Assembly: GCF_025146565.1 (NCBI RefSeq)
Contig: NZ_CP102258.1
Location: forward strand, 2,326,001 to 2,390,000
Length of the DNA stretch: 64,000 nt
From: Bacteroides eggerthii
Lineage (GTDB): Bacteria > Bacteroidota > Bacteroidia > Bacteroidales > Bacteroidaceae
Direction: 5' to 3'
Shown here piece by piece: positions 50,919 to 59,910 of this stretch. Under the pieces are notes generated by a model. That model made no database searches and was not told where the DNA came from. It worked only from the letters and a program-made list of their open reading frames with translations. The translations under genes were made by a program, and so were the position numbers. How positions within the stretch are numbered: the first letter of the stretch is position 1; every line of letters starts with the position of its first letter.

Positions 50919-51992
50919 ATGAAAAAGGCATTTCGTAGAATACACTTATGGCTGTCCGTCCCATTCGGATTGATTATTACGGTTATTTGTTTTTCGGGTG
51001 CTGCACTGGTGTTTGAAGATGAAGTAATGGAGTTGTGCAGGCACGACCTCTATTATGTGGAAAAAGCAGGCGGCACTCCGCTTCCGGTGGAACACCTGAT
51101 TGGGAAAGTTGCCGAAACATTGCCGGACAGCGTTACCGTTACGGGCGTCTCCATTTCCTCTGATGCGGAACGTGCGTATCAGGTCAGCCTGTCAAAACCG
51201 CGTCGGGCTTCCATCTATGTGGATCAGTATACGGGTGAGGTGAAAGGACGGAATGAACGTGCACCGTTCTTTCTCACCATGTTCAGGCTGCATCGCTGGC
51301 TGATGGACAGCATGAAGCCGGGCGATGGTGTGTTTTGGGGCAAGATGATTGTAGGGGTAAGCACTTTGATGTTCGTGTTCGTACTTATATCGGGTGCCGT
51401 CATTTGGTGGCCCCGCACAAAAAAAGTTCTGAAAAACAGCCTGAAGATTACTGTCAATAAAGGCTGGCGGCGCTTTTGGTATGGTTTGCACGTGGCGGGT
51501 GGCATGTATGCGCTTGTGTTTCTTTTAATAATGGCTTTGACGGGACTCACCTGGTCTTTCTCATGGTACCGTACAGGTTTTTACAAAGTGTTCGGAGCGG
51601 AGATGAAGCAGGAAGGTCATGGGAAAGAAAGAAAAGGGAGAACCTCTTATGCTTGCTGGCAGCAAGTGTATGAGGAACTGAAAGCGCGCAATGCCGATTA
51701 CAGGCTGATTACGATTTCCGACGGTTCTGCCGGCGTGTCATTCGCGCGGTTGGGCAACCGGCGGGCTGTTGACCGTTACTCCTTTAATCCGCAGAACGGC
51801 GAAATCACCGGAACCGTATTGTATAAGGATACCGATGCTTCGGGCAAGATACGCGGCTGGATATATTCTATGCATGTGGGAAGCTGGGGAGGTATCGTTA
51901 CCCGTATCATGGCGTTCATTGCTGCATTGTTGGGTGGAACGCTTCCGTTGACAGGCTATTATTTGTGGATGAGGCGCATCGGACGTGCATGA
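50919..51992 (+). CDS. xusC: PepSY-associated TM-helix protein, XusC-like
   Basis: The 357-residue inner-membrane protein has four transmembrane segments: near residues 12-32, 137-160, 185-212 and 328-350. A His-bearing segment FRLHRWLMDS comes before the second and HVAGGMYALVFLLIMALTG forms the third. PepSY-like periplasmic regions lie between (about 50-110 and 245-310). Such proteins are linked to reductive iron release or siderophore import across the inner membrane. Its tight spacing after xusB supports the third role in the xus system. Confidence 0.88.
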   Translation: MKKAFRRIHLWLSVPFGLIITVICFSGAALVFEDEVMELCRHDLYYVEKAGGTPLPVEHLIGKVAETLPDSVTVTGVSISSDAERAYQVSLSKPRRASIYVDQYTGEVKGRNERAPFFLTMFRLHRWLMDSMKPGDGVFWGKMIVGVSTLMFVFVLISGAVIWWPRTKKVLKNSLKITVNKGWRRFWYGLHVAGGMYALVFLLIMALTGLTWSFSWYRTGFYKVFGAEMKQEGHGKERKGRTSYACWQQVYEELKARNADYRLITISDGSAGVSFARLGNRRAVDRYSFNPQNGEITGTVLYKDTDASGKIRGWIYSMHVGSWGGIVTRIMAFIAALLGGTLPLTGYYLWMRRIGRA

Positions 51993-52009
51993 AACATTTG
52001 TATGCCTTT

Positions 52010-52888
52010 TTAAGCAGGAGTGATTATTCTTCTGATTTCAGCCTCGGTCCCGCAAAACGGTCCATGAGTTTGTAGCTTGATTGTGCACATGGCAGCGGCA
52101 AAACAGCCTGCTTCCTGATAGGAGACACCTTTGTTACGCATATACAGATAGCCTACCATATAGGTGTCTCCGCACCCCGTAGCATCTACTATTTGCAGGG
52201 CGGAGTAGGCGGGGATTTCATGGAACTGTCCTTTGGCATATATCAGCGAACCTTTATCTCCCAATGTGAGCAATACTTCTTTCACGCCCCAGTCGGCAAT
52301 GAGCAAGGCGGCTTCGCGGGGATCTTTGCATCCGGTAAGCACTTCCATTTCGGTTTCGTTGGCTTTCAGTATGTGGATATGCTTCAAGGCCTCTTTCTTT
52401 TCCGTCCAGTCCACCGGCAGCACCTTCTCATTATCCACTTTGCGCAGAAACCCCTGAACGTCTACCGATAGCACCCCTTTGCTTGAAAGGTACTTGATGA
52501 CATCCAATGAAAAATCATCGGCCAACAGGCTGCCCAAGTGGATGATCCGGGCACTGACATCTTGCAACCCTTCCATTGTGAACGGATCGGCCTTTGCTGT
52601 GACACGCTGAGTCCGTTCGTTCTGGTTTTCTCCGTATATATTTTCAAAGCAGACGGAATGGACGCTGGGCAGAGTTTTCACCTCGATGCCCTCTTTCCGT
52701 ATATCCTCCACGACATTCATTTCTGTGTCGGCAAGGGCCGTGACCAATAAAAAACCGCTCGGATCGAGATGCTTAATGGCATGCGCAAAGTAGAAAGAGG
52801 TGCCGCCCGGCATGTATATCGTATTTTTTGTGGTAACTATCTTGTCTTGTGTGATATAACCGATGCAGCATAAATCGTGTACACTCAT
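52010..52888 (-). CDS. PfkB-family sugar or nucleoside kinase
   Basis: The 292-residue kinase has an N-terminal beta sheet MSVHDLCCIGYITQDKIV and an early Gly-rich TIYMPGGTSFYFAHAI substrate motif. The second PfkB signature is DATGCGDTYMVGYLYMR, with the catalytic Asp in GCGD. The substrate (sugar, inositol or nucleoside) cannot be told. It has its own -7 element at 52934 and is convergent with xusC, 17 bp from its end. A sequence-similar kinase is often listed simply as 'carbohydrate kinase' in Bacteroides. Confidence 0.88.
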   Translation of the reverse strand: MSVHDLCCIGYITQDKIVTTKNTIYMPGGTSFYFAHAIKHLDPSGFLLVTALADTEMNVVEDIRKEGIEVKTLPSVHSVCFENIYGENQNERTQRVTAKADPFTMEGLQDVSARIIHLGSLLADDFSLDVIKYLSSKGVLSVDVQGFLRKVDNEKVLPVDWTEKKEALKHIHILKANETEMEVLTGCKDPREAALLIADWGVKEVLLTLGDKGSLIYAKGQFHEIPAYSALQIVDATGCGDTYMVGYLYMRNKGVSYQEAGCFAAAMCTIKLQTHGPFCGTEAEIRRIITPA

Positions 52889-52933
52889 TGTTCCCTGTTG
52901 TTTTTATTCGTTTATTTATTTGCAATTTTGCCG

Positions 52934-52941
52934 CAAAGGTA
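52934..52941 (-). promoter_or_regulatory. -7 element of the PfkB kinase gene
   Basis: TACCTTTG on the minus strand lies 46 bp before the kinase ATG. Confidence 0.6.
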
Positions 52942-52976
52942 GTGATTTATTGAGAAAAATCGTAAAATGGCTTATT

Positions 52977-53873
52977 TCAGTTCTGTGTGTACTTGTATTT
53001 TGCAGGTGTTATTCCTGTTATTTTCTTGAATAGGAGGGTGAAATACCGGACGTTTGCATAACCTAATTTCTTGGCTGTCATATGGACCGTATTGTCCTTG
53101 TCCAATAACATTCTTTTGGCGATGTTCAGCCGCATCAGCTGAAAGTATTCGTGAATGCTTTTTCCGGTCTCGAATTTTAATAAATCGCTGAAATAGCGGG
53201 GAGACAGGTGGAAGGCATCCGCACAGTATTCTTCTGTCGGCAATACACCGTCTGCCAGTTTACCGGACAGGATGTATTTGCTCAACAGTAGGTCTGTCTT
53301 GTGCAAGATTGTTTTATTGGCTTCGCAGCGGGTGATGAATTGGCGTTCGTTGAAACGTGCACAGTAATCCAGCAATAACTCGATATGGCGCGAAATCAAA
53401 ATCTTGCTATGGCAGTCTATGGCGTGTTGGAGCTCCTCTTCGATATTGCGGATGCACTCTATAATTTTCATCTTTTCGCGTAATGAAAGGTGCAGTGACT
53501 CGTTCAGCTTATAGAAGAAGAATGAATAATCTTTGATGTGGCTTTCCAGTGTTGTACATGCTATCAGGTCCGGATGAAAGGCCAATAACCAACCTTTCCG
53601 GGCAAGCGTATTGCCTGTGTCCAGCTTCATGGTTTCTCCGGGGATACGGAATATCAGCGATGCATTGGAATAATCGTAGTATTTGCGTCCGTACGTAAGA
53701 TACTCTGCTTCTCCTTCTATCAGGGTGATTGTATAGAAATCACATCTGACAGTACGTTGCTCCAGGGGTGCCTTGGATAAGTCGATGACACTCACCAGCG
53801 GATGCAACGTCTTATGGCCCATACAGCAATTGCATTGATGTACGGTATCTATGTTTAGTATCTTTTTTTTCAT
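52977..53873 (-). CDS. AraC-family transcriptional regulator (second of tandem pair)
   Basis: The 298-residue protein has an N-terminal effector-type region and a C-terminal AraC DNA-binding domain (about 205-298). Two helix-turn-helix units are visible as EEYCADAFHLSPRYFSDLLKFETG and MTAKKLGYANVRYFTLLFKK (shown here in parts). TLHPLVSVIDLSKAPL near the N terminus matches the same region of the upstream neighbour, so the two are paralogues. It starts 23 bp after that gene. A Cys pair in HQCNCCMGH at residues 13-21 is not shared and might sense a metal or redox signal; that is a guess. Confidence 0.9.
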   Translation of the reverse strand: MKKKILNIDTVHQCNCCMGHKTLHPLVSVIDLSKAPLEQRTVRCDFYTITLIEGEAEYLTYGRKYYDYSNASLIFRIPGETMKLDTGNTLARKGWLLAFHPDLIACTTLESHIKDYSFFFYKLNESLHLSLREKMKIIECIRNIEEELQHAIDCHSKILISRHIELLLDYCARFNERQFITRCEANKTILHKTDLLLSKYILSGKLADGVLPTEEYCADAFHLSPRYFSDLLKFETGKSIHEYFQLMRLNIAKRMLLDKDNTVHMTAKKLGYANVRYFTLLFKKITGITPAKYKYTQN

Positions 53874-53896
53874 AAGGACAATCTGAACCGCAACCT

Positions 53897-54796
53897 TTAT
53901 ATTTGTAGCTTTCTGTATTCTCCGGGTGTGTATCCTACATTCTTTTTGAATATACGATTGAAGTGCTGTGAATATTGGAACCCTAACTCATAAGCAATCT
54001 GGCTGACGGTTTTCTCTGTTCCTGCAATCATCTCCTTGGCTAAGTCGATCATCCTGTTCTGGATATATTCCTGTGCGCTTTTTCCGGTTTCTTTTTTTAT
54101 CAGGTCACCGAAATAGTTGGGGGACAGGAACACTTTGTCCGCAAAGTATTTTACGGAAGGCAGTCCGTCTGTTTGCAGTTTGTCACTTTGGAAATAGTCA
54201 TCGAGCAGTGTTTCGAATTTTACCAATACACTTTTGTTGCTTTCCGAACGGGTGATGAACTGCCTTTCATAGAACCGCATACAGTAATCCAGCAATAACT
54301 CGATGTTTCGTGATATCAGACGCTTGCTATGCTTGTCGATGGGGCGTTGCAGCTCCATCTTTATTTTTTCCAAACAATCTATGAATATTCCCTTTTCTTC
54401 TTCAGACAGATGCAGGGCTTCGGCTGAGGTATACGAAAAAAACGAATAATGTTTGATATCCTGTCCCAAAGAAGTTCCTTTGATCAAATCGGGATGGAAC
54501 AACAGGCCATGGGCATTTGGCTTTACTCCTTGCTGCATCTCTACCTCAACGACCTGTCCCGGAGCGAAACTGGTAACCGTTCCTTCCTGATAATCATAAG
54601 TCTGCCTGCCGTAACGGATGTCTCCGCATTTGACGTTTTTCAGAAAAAGGGCATATACTCCGTAGTTCATCGTGAAATGTGTGGGAAACCGAGGAGCTTC
54701 CGACAGGTTTACTATACTGACCAGCGGATGTAATGTTTCGAGTCCAAAGAGCCGGTTGTATTGATCTACTGTGTCCAGCTTAATAACTTCTTTCAT
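53897..54796 (-). CDS. AraC-family transcriptional regulator (first of tandem pair)
   Basis: The 299-residue protein has an N-terminal TLHPLVSIVNLSEAP region and a C-terminal AraC domain with VKYFADKVFLSPNYFGDLIK and QIAYELGFQYSQHFNRIFKK. It is similar in length and order to the next gene, a likely tandem duplication. The promoter region (54821-54862) has a -7 element and a repeated sequence in place of a -33 box, suggesting autoregulation or activation. The regulated genes are not certain; no adjacent enzyme operon is obvious other than the PfkB kinase. Confidence 0.9.
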   Translation of the reverse strand: MKEVIKLDTVDQYNRLFGLETLHPLVSIVNLSEAPRFPTHFTMNYGVYALFLKNVKCGDIRYGRQTYDYQEGTVTSFAPGQVVEVEMQQGVKPNAHGLLFHPDLIKGTSLGQDIKHYSFFSYTSAEALHLSEEEKGIFIDCLEKIKMELQRPIDKHSKRLISRNIELLLDYCMRFYERQFITRSESNKSVLVKFETLLDDYFQSDKLQTDGLPSVKYFADKVFLSPNYFGDLIKKETGKSAQEYIQNRMIDLAKEMIAGTEKTVSQIAYELGFQYSQHFNRIFKKNVGYTPGEYRKLQI

Positions 54797-54820
54797 ACGA
54801 TATCATTTTTTAGTCCTGCA

Positions 54821-54862
54821 CAAATGTAAAGAATTAAATCGTACGTAGTACATCGTACAGTA
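54821..54862 (-). promoter_or_regulatory. AraC-pair promoter with repeated operator-like sequence
   Basis: On the minus strand TACATTTG (54821-54828) forms the -7 element. At 54839-54862 the plus strand reads as two adjacent copies of ATCGTAC followed by AGTAC (spacer GT in one copy, none in the other), each partly palindromic. This covers the place where a -33 box would be, and no TTTG is present there. Confidence 0.6.
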
Positions 54863-54961
54863 CAGAATCAGTAAATAGGTTACAAATGTCTGTAATTCAT
54901 TTACATGTTTCGCGAGATGGATTTATTCGCTATTAGGGGAAGCCATGGTATAAAGTGGAGA

Positions 54962-55003
54962 TAAAGAAAAAGCTCTGAAATTATTGAATTTCAGAGCTTT
55001 TTC
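54962..55003 (-). terminator. Rho-independent terminator of tRNA-Asp
   Basis: A perfect 13-bp stem AAGCTCTGAAATT/AATTTCAGAGCTT is followed on the minus strand by TTTTCTTTAT. Confidence 0.88.
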
Positions 55004-55007
55004 TTTG

Positions 55008-55081
55008 CGGTGCGTACGGGACTCGAACCCGTGACCCCATGCGTGACAGGCATGTATTCTAACCAACTGAACTAACGCACC
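55008..55081 (-). tRNA. tRNA-Asp (GTC)
   Basis: Acceptor stem GGTGCGT/ACGCACC, anticodon loop CTGTCAC between CATGC/GCATG and discriminator G73. CCA is not encoded. A promoter TACCTTTG lies upstream at 55124. Confidence 0.97.
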
Positions 55082-55123
55082 ATGATTTTATTTTTCCGTC
55101 GCTATCTCTCTCGATTGCGGTTG

Positions 55124-55154
55124 CAAAGGTAGGCGTTTTTTTTGAACCTGCAAT
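55124..55154 (-). promoter_or_regulatory. tRNA-Asp promoter
   Basis: On the minus strand ATTG (55151-55154) and TACCTTTG (55124-55131) are 19 nt apart. Confidence 0.65.
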
Positions 55155-55390
55155 AGCTGTGATGAACTTTTTTTTGATAGTGTGTGGCTGTGTTTGCTTT
55201 ATATCCTCATATTGAGAATATTGTAAAAAACAAGGAGAATGTGATTTAACAACTATTTAGAAACATGTTCCAGTTGTGTTTATGTAGCATTTAGTACCCG
55301 ATTAGAAAACTGTTTTTGGAGAAAACGAAACATTTTACGCCTACTTTTAAACTTCTTGCTCGAAAAGTTCGTTATTTTGCAATAAATCGT

Positions 55391-55398
55391 TATTTTTG
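55391..55398 (+). promoter_or_regulatory. purU -7 element
   Basis: TATTTTTG lies 54 bp before the purU ATG. No strong upstream TTTG box was found at the usual distance. Confidence 0.55.
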
Positions 55399-55452
55399 CG
55401 AACTCAAAACAAGAATGTTGTAATTAGAAAGTAACAAAAAAGATATTTTAGG

Positions 55453-56310
55453 ATGATGAAAACAGCCAAACTGTTGCTTCACTGTCCCGACAAACCGGGT
55501 ATTCTGGCAGAGGTAACAGACTTTATAACGGTGAACAAAGGAAATATTATCTATTTGGATCAATATGTAGATCATGTGGAAAATATATTCTTCATGCGTA
55601 TTGAATGGGAATTGGAAAATTTTCTGGTTCCTCAGGAGAAAATAGAGGATTATTTTGAAACGTTGTATGCACAGAAGTATGGAATGAGCTTCCGCCTTTA
55701 TTTCTCAGATGCCAAACCGCGTATGGCTATCTTTGTGTCGAAAATGTCGCATTGCCTCTTCGATTTGTTGGCGCGCTATACGGCAGGGGAGTGGAATGTA
55801 GAAATACCTCTTATAATAAGTAATCATCCCGACTTGCAACATGTAGCGGAGCGTTTTGGCATACCTTTCCATCTTTTTCCTATTACTAAGGAGACAAAGG
55901 AGGAACAGGAAAAGAAAGAAATGGAACTGCTTGCCAAGCATAAAGTGAACTTCATAGTGCTGGCGCGTTATATGCAAGTTATTTCCGAGAAGATGATAAA
56001 TGCTTATCCCAACCGTATTATCAATATACACCACTCTTTCCTTCCGGCATTTGTAGGTGCGAAACCCTATCATGCGGCATTTGAGCGTGGCGTAAAGATT
56101 ATTGGCGCTACCAGTCACTATGTTACTACGGAACTGGATGCCGGGCCAATTATCGAACAGGATGTGGTGCGCATCACGCATAAGGACACTGTGCAGGATT
56201 TGGTGAATAAGGGCAAGGATTTGGAGAAGATTGTTCTTTCACGTGCCGTCCAGAAACATATTGAACGTAAGGTATTGGCGTATAAGAATAAGACCGTAAT
56301 ATTTAATTAG
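55453..56310 (+). CDS. purU: formyltetrahydrofolate deformylase
   Basis: The 285-residue enzyme hydrolyses 10-formyl-THF to formate and THF. An N-terminal ACT domain (about 1-80, HCPDKPGILAEVTDFITV) is followed by a formyltransferase fold with VLARYMQVISEKM, NIHHSFLPAFVGAKPYH and GATSHYVTTELDAGPII, including the catalytic Asn-His-Asp set. Two in-frame ATG codons (55453, 55456) are possible starts. It is 6 bp before hisH, tying it to the histidine genes. Confidence 0.95.
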   Translation: MMKTAKLLLHCPDKPGILAEVTDFITVNKGNIIYLDQYVDHVENIFFMRIEWELENFLVPQEKIEDYFETLYAQKYGMSFRLYFSDAKPRMAIFVSKMSHCLFDLLARYTAGEWNVEIPLIISNHPDLQHVAERFGIPFHLFPITKETKEEQEKKEMELLAKHKVNFIVLARYMQVISEKMINAYPNRIINIHHSFLPAFVGAKPYHAAFERGVKIIGATSHYVTTELDAGPIIEQDVVRITHKDTVQDLVNKGKDLEKIVLSRAVQKHIERKVLAYKNKTVIFN

Positions 56311-56316
56311 TAGCTG

Positions 56317-56907
56317 ATGAAGGTTGCAGTCATTAAATATAATGCAGGTAACATCCGATCGGTGGATTATGCCTTGGGGCGCTTGGGTGTTGAGGCGGAG
56401 ATTACGGCGGATGAAGCTGTGCTGCGTGCTGCGGATAAAGTTATCTTTCCCGGAGTAGGAGAAGCGGAAACGACCATGAATTTTCTGAATGGGGGAAATA
56501 TGGGTCAGCTGATAAAGGAATTGCGTCAACCGGTGCTGGGGATTTGTCTGGGCATGCAGTTGATGTGTCGGCATTCGGAAGAAGGAAATGTGGACTGCTT
56601 GGGTATTTTTGATGTTGATGTGAAGCGTTTTGTCTCGCAAAAACATGAAGATAAGGTGCCTCACATGGGATGGAACACGATTACGCAAACGAACAGCGAC
56701 CTTTTCAAAGGTTTTACGAAAGAGGAGTTTGTCTATTTCGTACACAGTTTCTATGTCCCGGTTAATGATTGTACCGCTGCCGTAACAAATTACATACTCC
56801 CATTCAGCGCTGCCTTGCATAAGGATAATTACTATGCCACCCAGTTTCATCCTGAAAAAAGCGGTAGTGTAGGCGAACGTATCCTGCAAAATTTTCTGGA
56901 CTTATAA
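56317..56907 (+). CDS. hisH: imidazole glycerol phosphate synthase, glutaminase subunit
   Basis: The 196-residue glutamine amidotransferase supplies ammonia to HisF. The catalytic Cys is in LGICLGMQLMCRHSEEG and the His/Glu pair in YATQFHPEKSG. FPGVGEAETTMNFL is the conserved N-terminal loop. The length is normal. It lies in the order purU-hisH-hisA-hisF-hisIE. Confidence 0.97.
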   Translation: MKVAVIKYNAGNIRSVDYALGRLGVEAEITADEAVLRAADKVIFPGVGEAETTMNFLNGGNMGQLIKELRQPVLGICLGMQLMCRHSEEGNVDCLGIFDVDVKRFVSQKHEDKVPHMGWNTITQTNSDLFKGFTKEEFVYFVHSFYVPVNDCTAAVTNYILPFSAALHKDNYYATQFHPEKSGSVGERILQNFLDL

Positions 56908-56947
56908 GCGAAAAGAGTTGGTATTTGATAACTTGTAATTGATTGAA

Positions 56948-57670
56948 ATGATAGAACTGATCCCCGCTATTGACATCATCGACGGAAAGTGTGTACGTCT
57001 TTCCCAGGGTGACTATGATAGCAAGAAAGTGTATAATGAGAATCCCGTAGAGGTGGCTAAGGAACTTGAAGCGCATGGTATTCGCCGCCTTCATGTGGTG
57101 GATCTTGATGGTGCTGCTTCCCACCATGTGGTGAACTATCGCACATTGGAGCAGATTGCTTCTCGTACTTCCTTGATTATAGATTTTGGTGGTGGTGTAA
57201 AGAGCGATGAGGATCTGGTCATTGCATTTGAAAACGGTGCACAAATGGTGACGGGAGGGAGCATTGCAGTAAAGAACCCCGAACGTTTCTGCCACTGGTT
57301 GCAAACATACGGTTCTGAAAAAATAATCCTCGGAGCTGATGTTAAAGATCATAAGATTGCCGTTAACGGTTGGAAAGACGAGAGTGCTTGTGAACTGTTC
57401 CCTTTTCTGAAAGATTATGTGGAGAAAGGTATTCGCAAGGTCATCTGTACGGATATCAACTGTGACGGTATGTTGCAAGGTCCTTCTACGGCTTTGTACA
57501 AAGAAATATTAGAGGCGAACTCCGGATTGTACCTTATTGCCAGCGGGGGAGTGAGCTGTGCCGATGATATTCGCCAACTGGAGGCTGCGGGCGTGCCTGC
57601 CGTAATTTTCGGTAAGGCTTTGTATGAGGGACGTATAACTTTCAAGGAACTGGAAGGGTTTATGATTTGA
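56948..57670 (+). CDS. hisA: ProFAR isomerase
   Basis: A TIM-barrel enzyme of 240 residues, it isomerises ProFAR to PRFAR in histidine synthesis. The ATG at 56948 ([20 protein letters not shown]) is chosen; a TTG at 56939 would add three residues and has no support. The first catalytic Asp is in AIDIIDGK, and the second half has [17 protein letters not shown] and [12 protein letters not shown]. It sits 40 bp after hisH. Confidence 0.97.
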   Translation: MIELIPAIDIIDGKCVRLSQGDYDSKKVYNENPVEVAKELEAHGIRRLHVVDLDGAASHHVVNYRTLEQIASRTSLIIDFGGGVKSDEDLVIAFENGAQMVTGGSIAVKNPERFCHWLQTYGSEKIILGADVKDHKIAVNGWKDESACELFPFLKDYVEKGIRKVICTDINCDGMLQGPSTALYKEILEANSGLYLIASGGVSCADDIRQLEAAGVPAVIFGKALYEGRITFKELEGFMI

Positions 57671-57703
57671 AATCATAAATCTAAAATCATAAATAAAAGA
57701 AGA

Positions 57704-58462
57704 GTGTTAGCAAAAAGAATCATTCCCTGTCTTGACATCAAAGACGGACAGACTGTAAAAGGAACTAATTTTGTGAACCTGCGCCATGCAGGCGATCCGG
57801 TTGAACTGGCGCGTGCTTATAGCGGGCAGGGGGCTGATGAACTGGTGTTTCTGGATATTACTGCCAGTTTTGAAGGACGCAAGACGTTTGCCGAACTGGT
57901 AAAGCGTATCGCTGCCAACATCAGCATCCCTTTCACCGTAGGCGGTGGCATCCATGAATTGAGTGATGTGGACCGGCTTTTAAATGCGGGTGCTGACAAA
58001 ATATCTATCAATTCCTCTGCTATCCGTCGTCCTGAACTGATTGATGAAATAGCCAAGCACTTCGGGTCACAGGTCTGTGTACTTGCCGTTGATGCTAAAC
58101 AGACAGAGAAAGGCTGGTGGTGTTATCTCAATGGTGGACGTGTAGAAACGGGCAAAGAACTCTTTTCTTGGGCAAAAGAAGCACAGGAACGTGGCGCAGG
58201 CGAGGTCCTTTTTACCAGTATGAACCATGACGGAGTAAAGACCGGATACGCCAATGAAGCCCTTGCAACTCTTGCTGACGGGCTTTCCATACCGATCATC
58301 GCATCGGGTGGGGCAGGAGCCAAAGAGCACTTCCGCGATGTCTTTGTAGAAGGAAAAGCGGATGCCGCTTTGGCAGCCAGTGTTTTTCATTTCGGAGAAA
58401 TTAAAATTCCCGATTTAAAATCGTATCTTTGCGCCCAGGGAATTGTAATGCGCCGGATTTGA
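57704..58462 (+). CDS. hisF: imidazole glycerol phosphate synthase, cyclase subunit
   Basis: A 252-residue TIM-barrel enzyme that makes imidazole glycerol phosphate and AICAR with HisH. The catalytic Asp residues lie in [15 protein letters not shown] and in [14 protein letters not shown]. The start is GTG at 57704, giving [11 protein letters not shown]. The short spacer after hisA has the repeated ATCATAAAT motif. The length is normal. Confidence 0.97.
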   Translation: MLAKRIIPCLDIKDGQTVKGTNFVNLRHAGDPVELARAYSGQGADELVFLDITASFEGRKTFAELVKRIAANISIPFTVGGGIHELSDVDRLLNAGADKISINSSAIRRPELIDEIAKHFGSQVCVLAVDAKQTEKGWWCYLNGGRVETGKELFSWAKEAQERGAGEVLFTSMNHDGVKTGYANEALATLADGLSIPIIASGGAGAKEHFRDVFVEGKADAALAASVFHFGEIKIPDLKSYLCAQGIVMRRI

Positions 58463-58538
58463 AAAGGTGGTAATTTGAAAAAGATGATGAAGTGGCAGGG
58501 ATGATAAAGTGATAAATACCTAATAATATATATTGAAG

Positions 58539-59147
58539 ATGTTGGACTTTGATAAAATGAACGGACTTGTTCCGGCAATTATACAGGATGCCGATACAGC
58601 TAAAGTGCTGATGTTGGGGTTTATGAACCGGGAAGCATACGATAAGACGGTAGAAACCGGTAAGGTGACATTCTTTAGCCGCACAAAGAACCGTCTTTGG
58701 ACGAAAGGAGAAGAAAGTGGTAATTTCCTGAATGTGGTTTCCATGAAAGAAGACTGCGACAAGGACACTTTGCTTATTCAGGTACATCCTGTCGGTCCGG
58801 TTTGCCATACCGGTACGGACACCTGCTGGGGCGAGAAAAACGAACAGCCTGTTATGTTTCTAAAACTTCTTCAGGATTTCATTGACAAGCGTCATGCCGA
58901 AATGCCTGAAGGTTCCTACACTACCAGTCTGTTTCAGTCCGGCGTCAATAAAATGGCGCAAAAGGTAGGCGAGGAAGCTGTTGAGACTGTCATCGAGGCA
59001 TGTAATGGTACGGACGAACGTCTGATATATGAAGGTGCGGATTTGCTGTACCATCTTATTGTATTGTTGACATCCAAAGGTTATCGTATAGAAGACCTGG
59101 CACGTGAGCTGGAAGAGCGCCACAGTGCTACTTGGAAAAAACACTAA
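58539..59147 (+). CDS. hisIE: bifunctional PRA-CH/PRA-PH enzyme
   Basis: A two-domain protein of 202 residues, it opens the ring of phosphoribosyl-AMP (N-terminal HisI) and hydrolyses PR-ATP (C-terminal HisE). HisI motifs are FFSRTKNRLWTKGEESGNF and VCHTGTDTCWG. HisE shows YTTSLFQSGVNKMAQKVGEEAVE. The ATG at 58539 (MLDFDKMNG) is preferred over a TTG at 58533. It ends the his group; earlier pathway genes are not in this window. Confidence 0.95.
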   Translation: MLDFDKMNGLVPAIIQDADTAKVLMLGFMNREAYDKTVETGKVTFFSRTKNRLWTKGEESGNFLNVVSMKEDCDKDTLLIQVHPVGPVCHTGTDTCWGEKNEQPVMFLKLLQDFIDKRHAEMPEGSYTTSLFQSGVNKMAQKVGEEAVETVIEACNGTDERLIYEGADLLYHLIVLLTSKGYRIEDLARELEERHSATWKKH

Positions 59148-59167
59148 GCTAATTAGTAATTATTATC

Positions 59168-59875
59168 ATGGACGAAGCGCTGATACGGTATAAAGACGTG
59201 GAGATACACCAGCAGGAGCTGTGCGTGTTGAACAGTGTGAATCTGGAACTGCATAAGGGGGAGTTTGTCTACCTTATCGGTAAAGTAGGTTCGGGCAAGA
59301 CGAGCTTGCTCAAAACCTTCTATGGTGAACTGGATGTTGCTGCGGGTGATGCTGAGGTGTTGGGATATGACATGCTGCGTATCAAGCGTAAGCATATTCC
59401 GCAGTTACGTCGTAAGCTGGGCATTGTCTTTCAGGACTTCCAACTGCTTACAGACCGTACGGTACATGATAATCTTGAGTTTGTGCTTCGCGCCACCGGG
59501 TGGAAAAACAAAGGGGAAATAAAAGACCGTATTAACGAAGTTTTACAGTTGGTGGGCATGAGTAATAAAGGTTATAAGTATCCCAATGAATTGTCGGGCG
59601 GAGAGCAACAACGTATCGTGATAGCCCGCGCCGTACTCAATTCTCCCGAGGTGATTCTTGCCGACGAGCCTACGGGGAATTTGGATGTGGAGACCGGTTT
59701 TGCCATTACTCAACTCCTGCATGATATCAGTGCGGCAGGTTCACTTGTCATTATGACTACGCACAATATGCAGTTGCTTTGGGAGTATCCGGGACGCGTA
59801 TATCGCTGTGCAGATCATTTGATAACGGATGTGACGGAGCAGTATTCCGTTGCAGTGCCGACAGAAGAAAAATAA
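59168..59875 (+). CDS. ftsE: FtsE-like ABC ATPase
   Basis: A 235-residue ABC ATP-binding protein with Walker [16 protein letters not shown]-loop [15 protein letters not shown], signature [15 protein letters not shown], Walker [13 protein letters not shown] and H-loop TTHN. It most closely follows FtsE, which works with FtsX in control of cell-wall hydrolases at division. No ftsX is beside it, so the partner must lie elsewhere. A lipoprotein-release or other exporter ATPase is the alternative. It is 20 bp after hisIE and 35 bp before lysC. Confidence 0.85.
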   Translation: MDEALIRYKDVEIHQQELCVLNSVNLELHKGEFVYLIGKVGSGKTSLLKTFYGELDVAAGDAEVLGYDMLRIKRKHIPQLRRKLGIVFQDFQLLTDRTVHDNLEFVLRATGWKNKGEIKDRINEVLQLVGMSNKGYKYPNELSGGEQQRIVIARAVLNSPEVILADEPTGNLDVETGFAITQLLHDISAAGSLVIMTTHNMQLLWEYPGRVYRCADHLITDVTEQYSVAVPTEEK

Positions 59876-59910
59876 ACAAGATTATATAACATTTTAATAC
59901 AGGAACGAAA

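Larger units (their letters stand above)
55082..55452. other. 371-bp gene-free region between tRNA-Asp and purU
   Basis: It contains the tRNA-Asp promoter (55124-55154) and the purU -7 element (55391-55398). I see no repeat or small gene in the rest, which is AT-rich. Confidence 0.6.

Noticed and set aside
49660..50964. Open frame of 434 codons on the minus strand inside xusB
   Set aside because: Antisense to the DUF4374 gene and spanning into xusC; no motif and unlikely start region.
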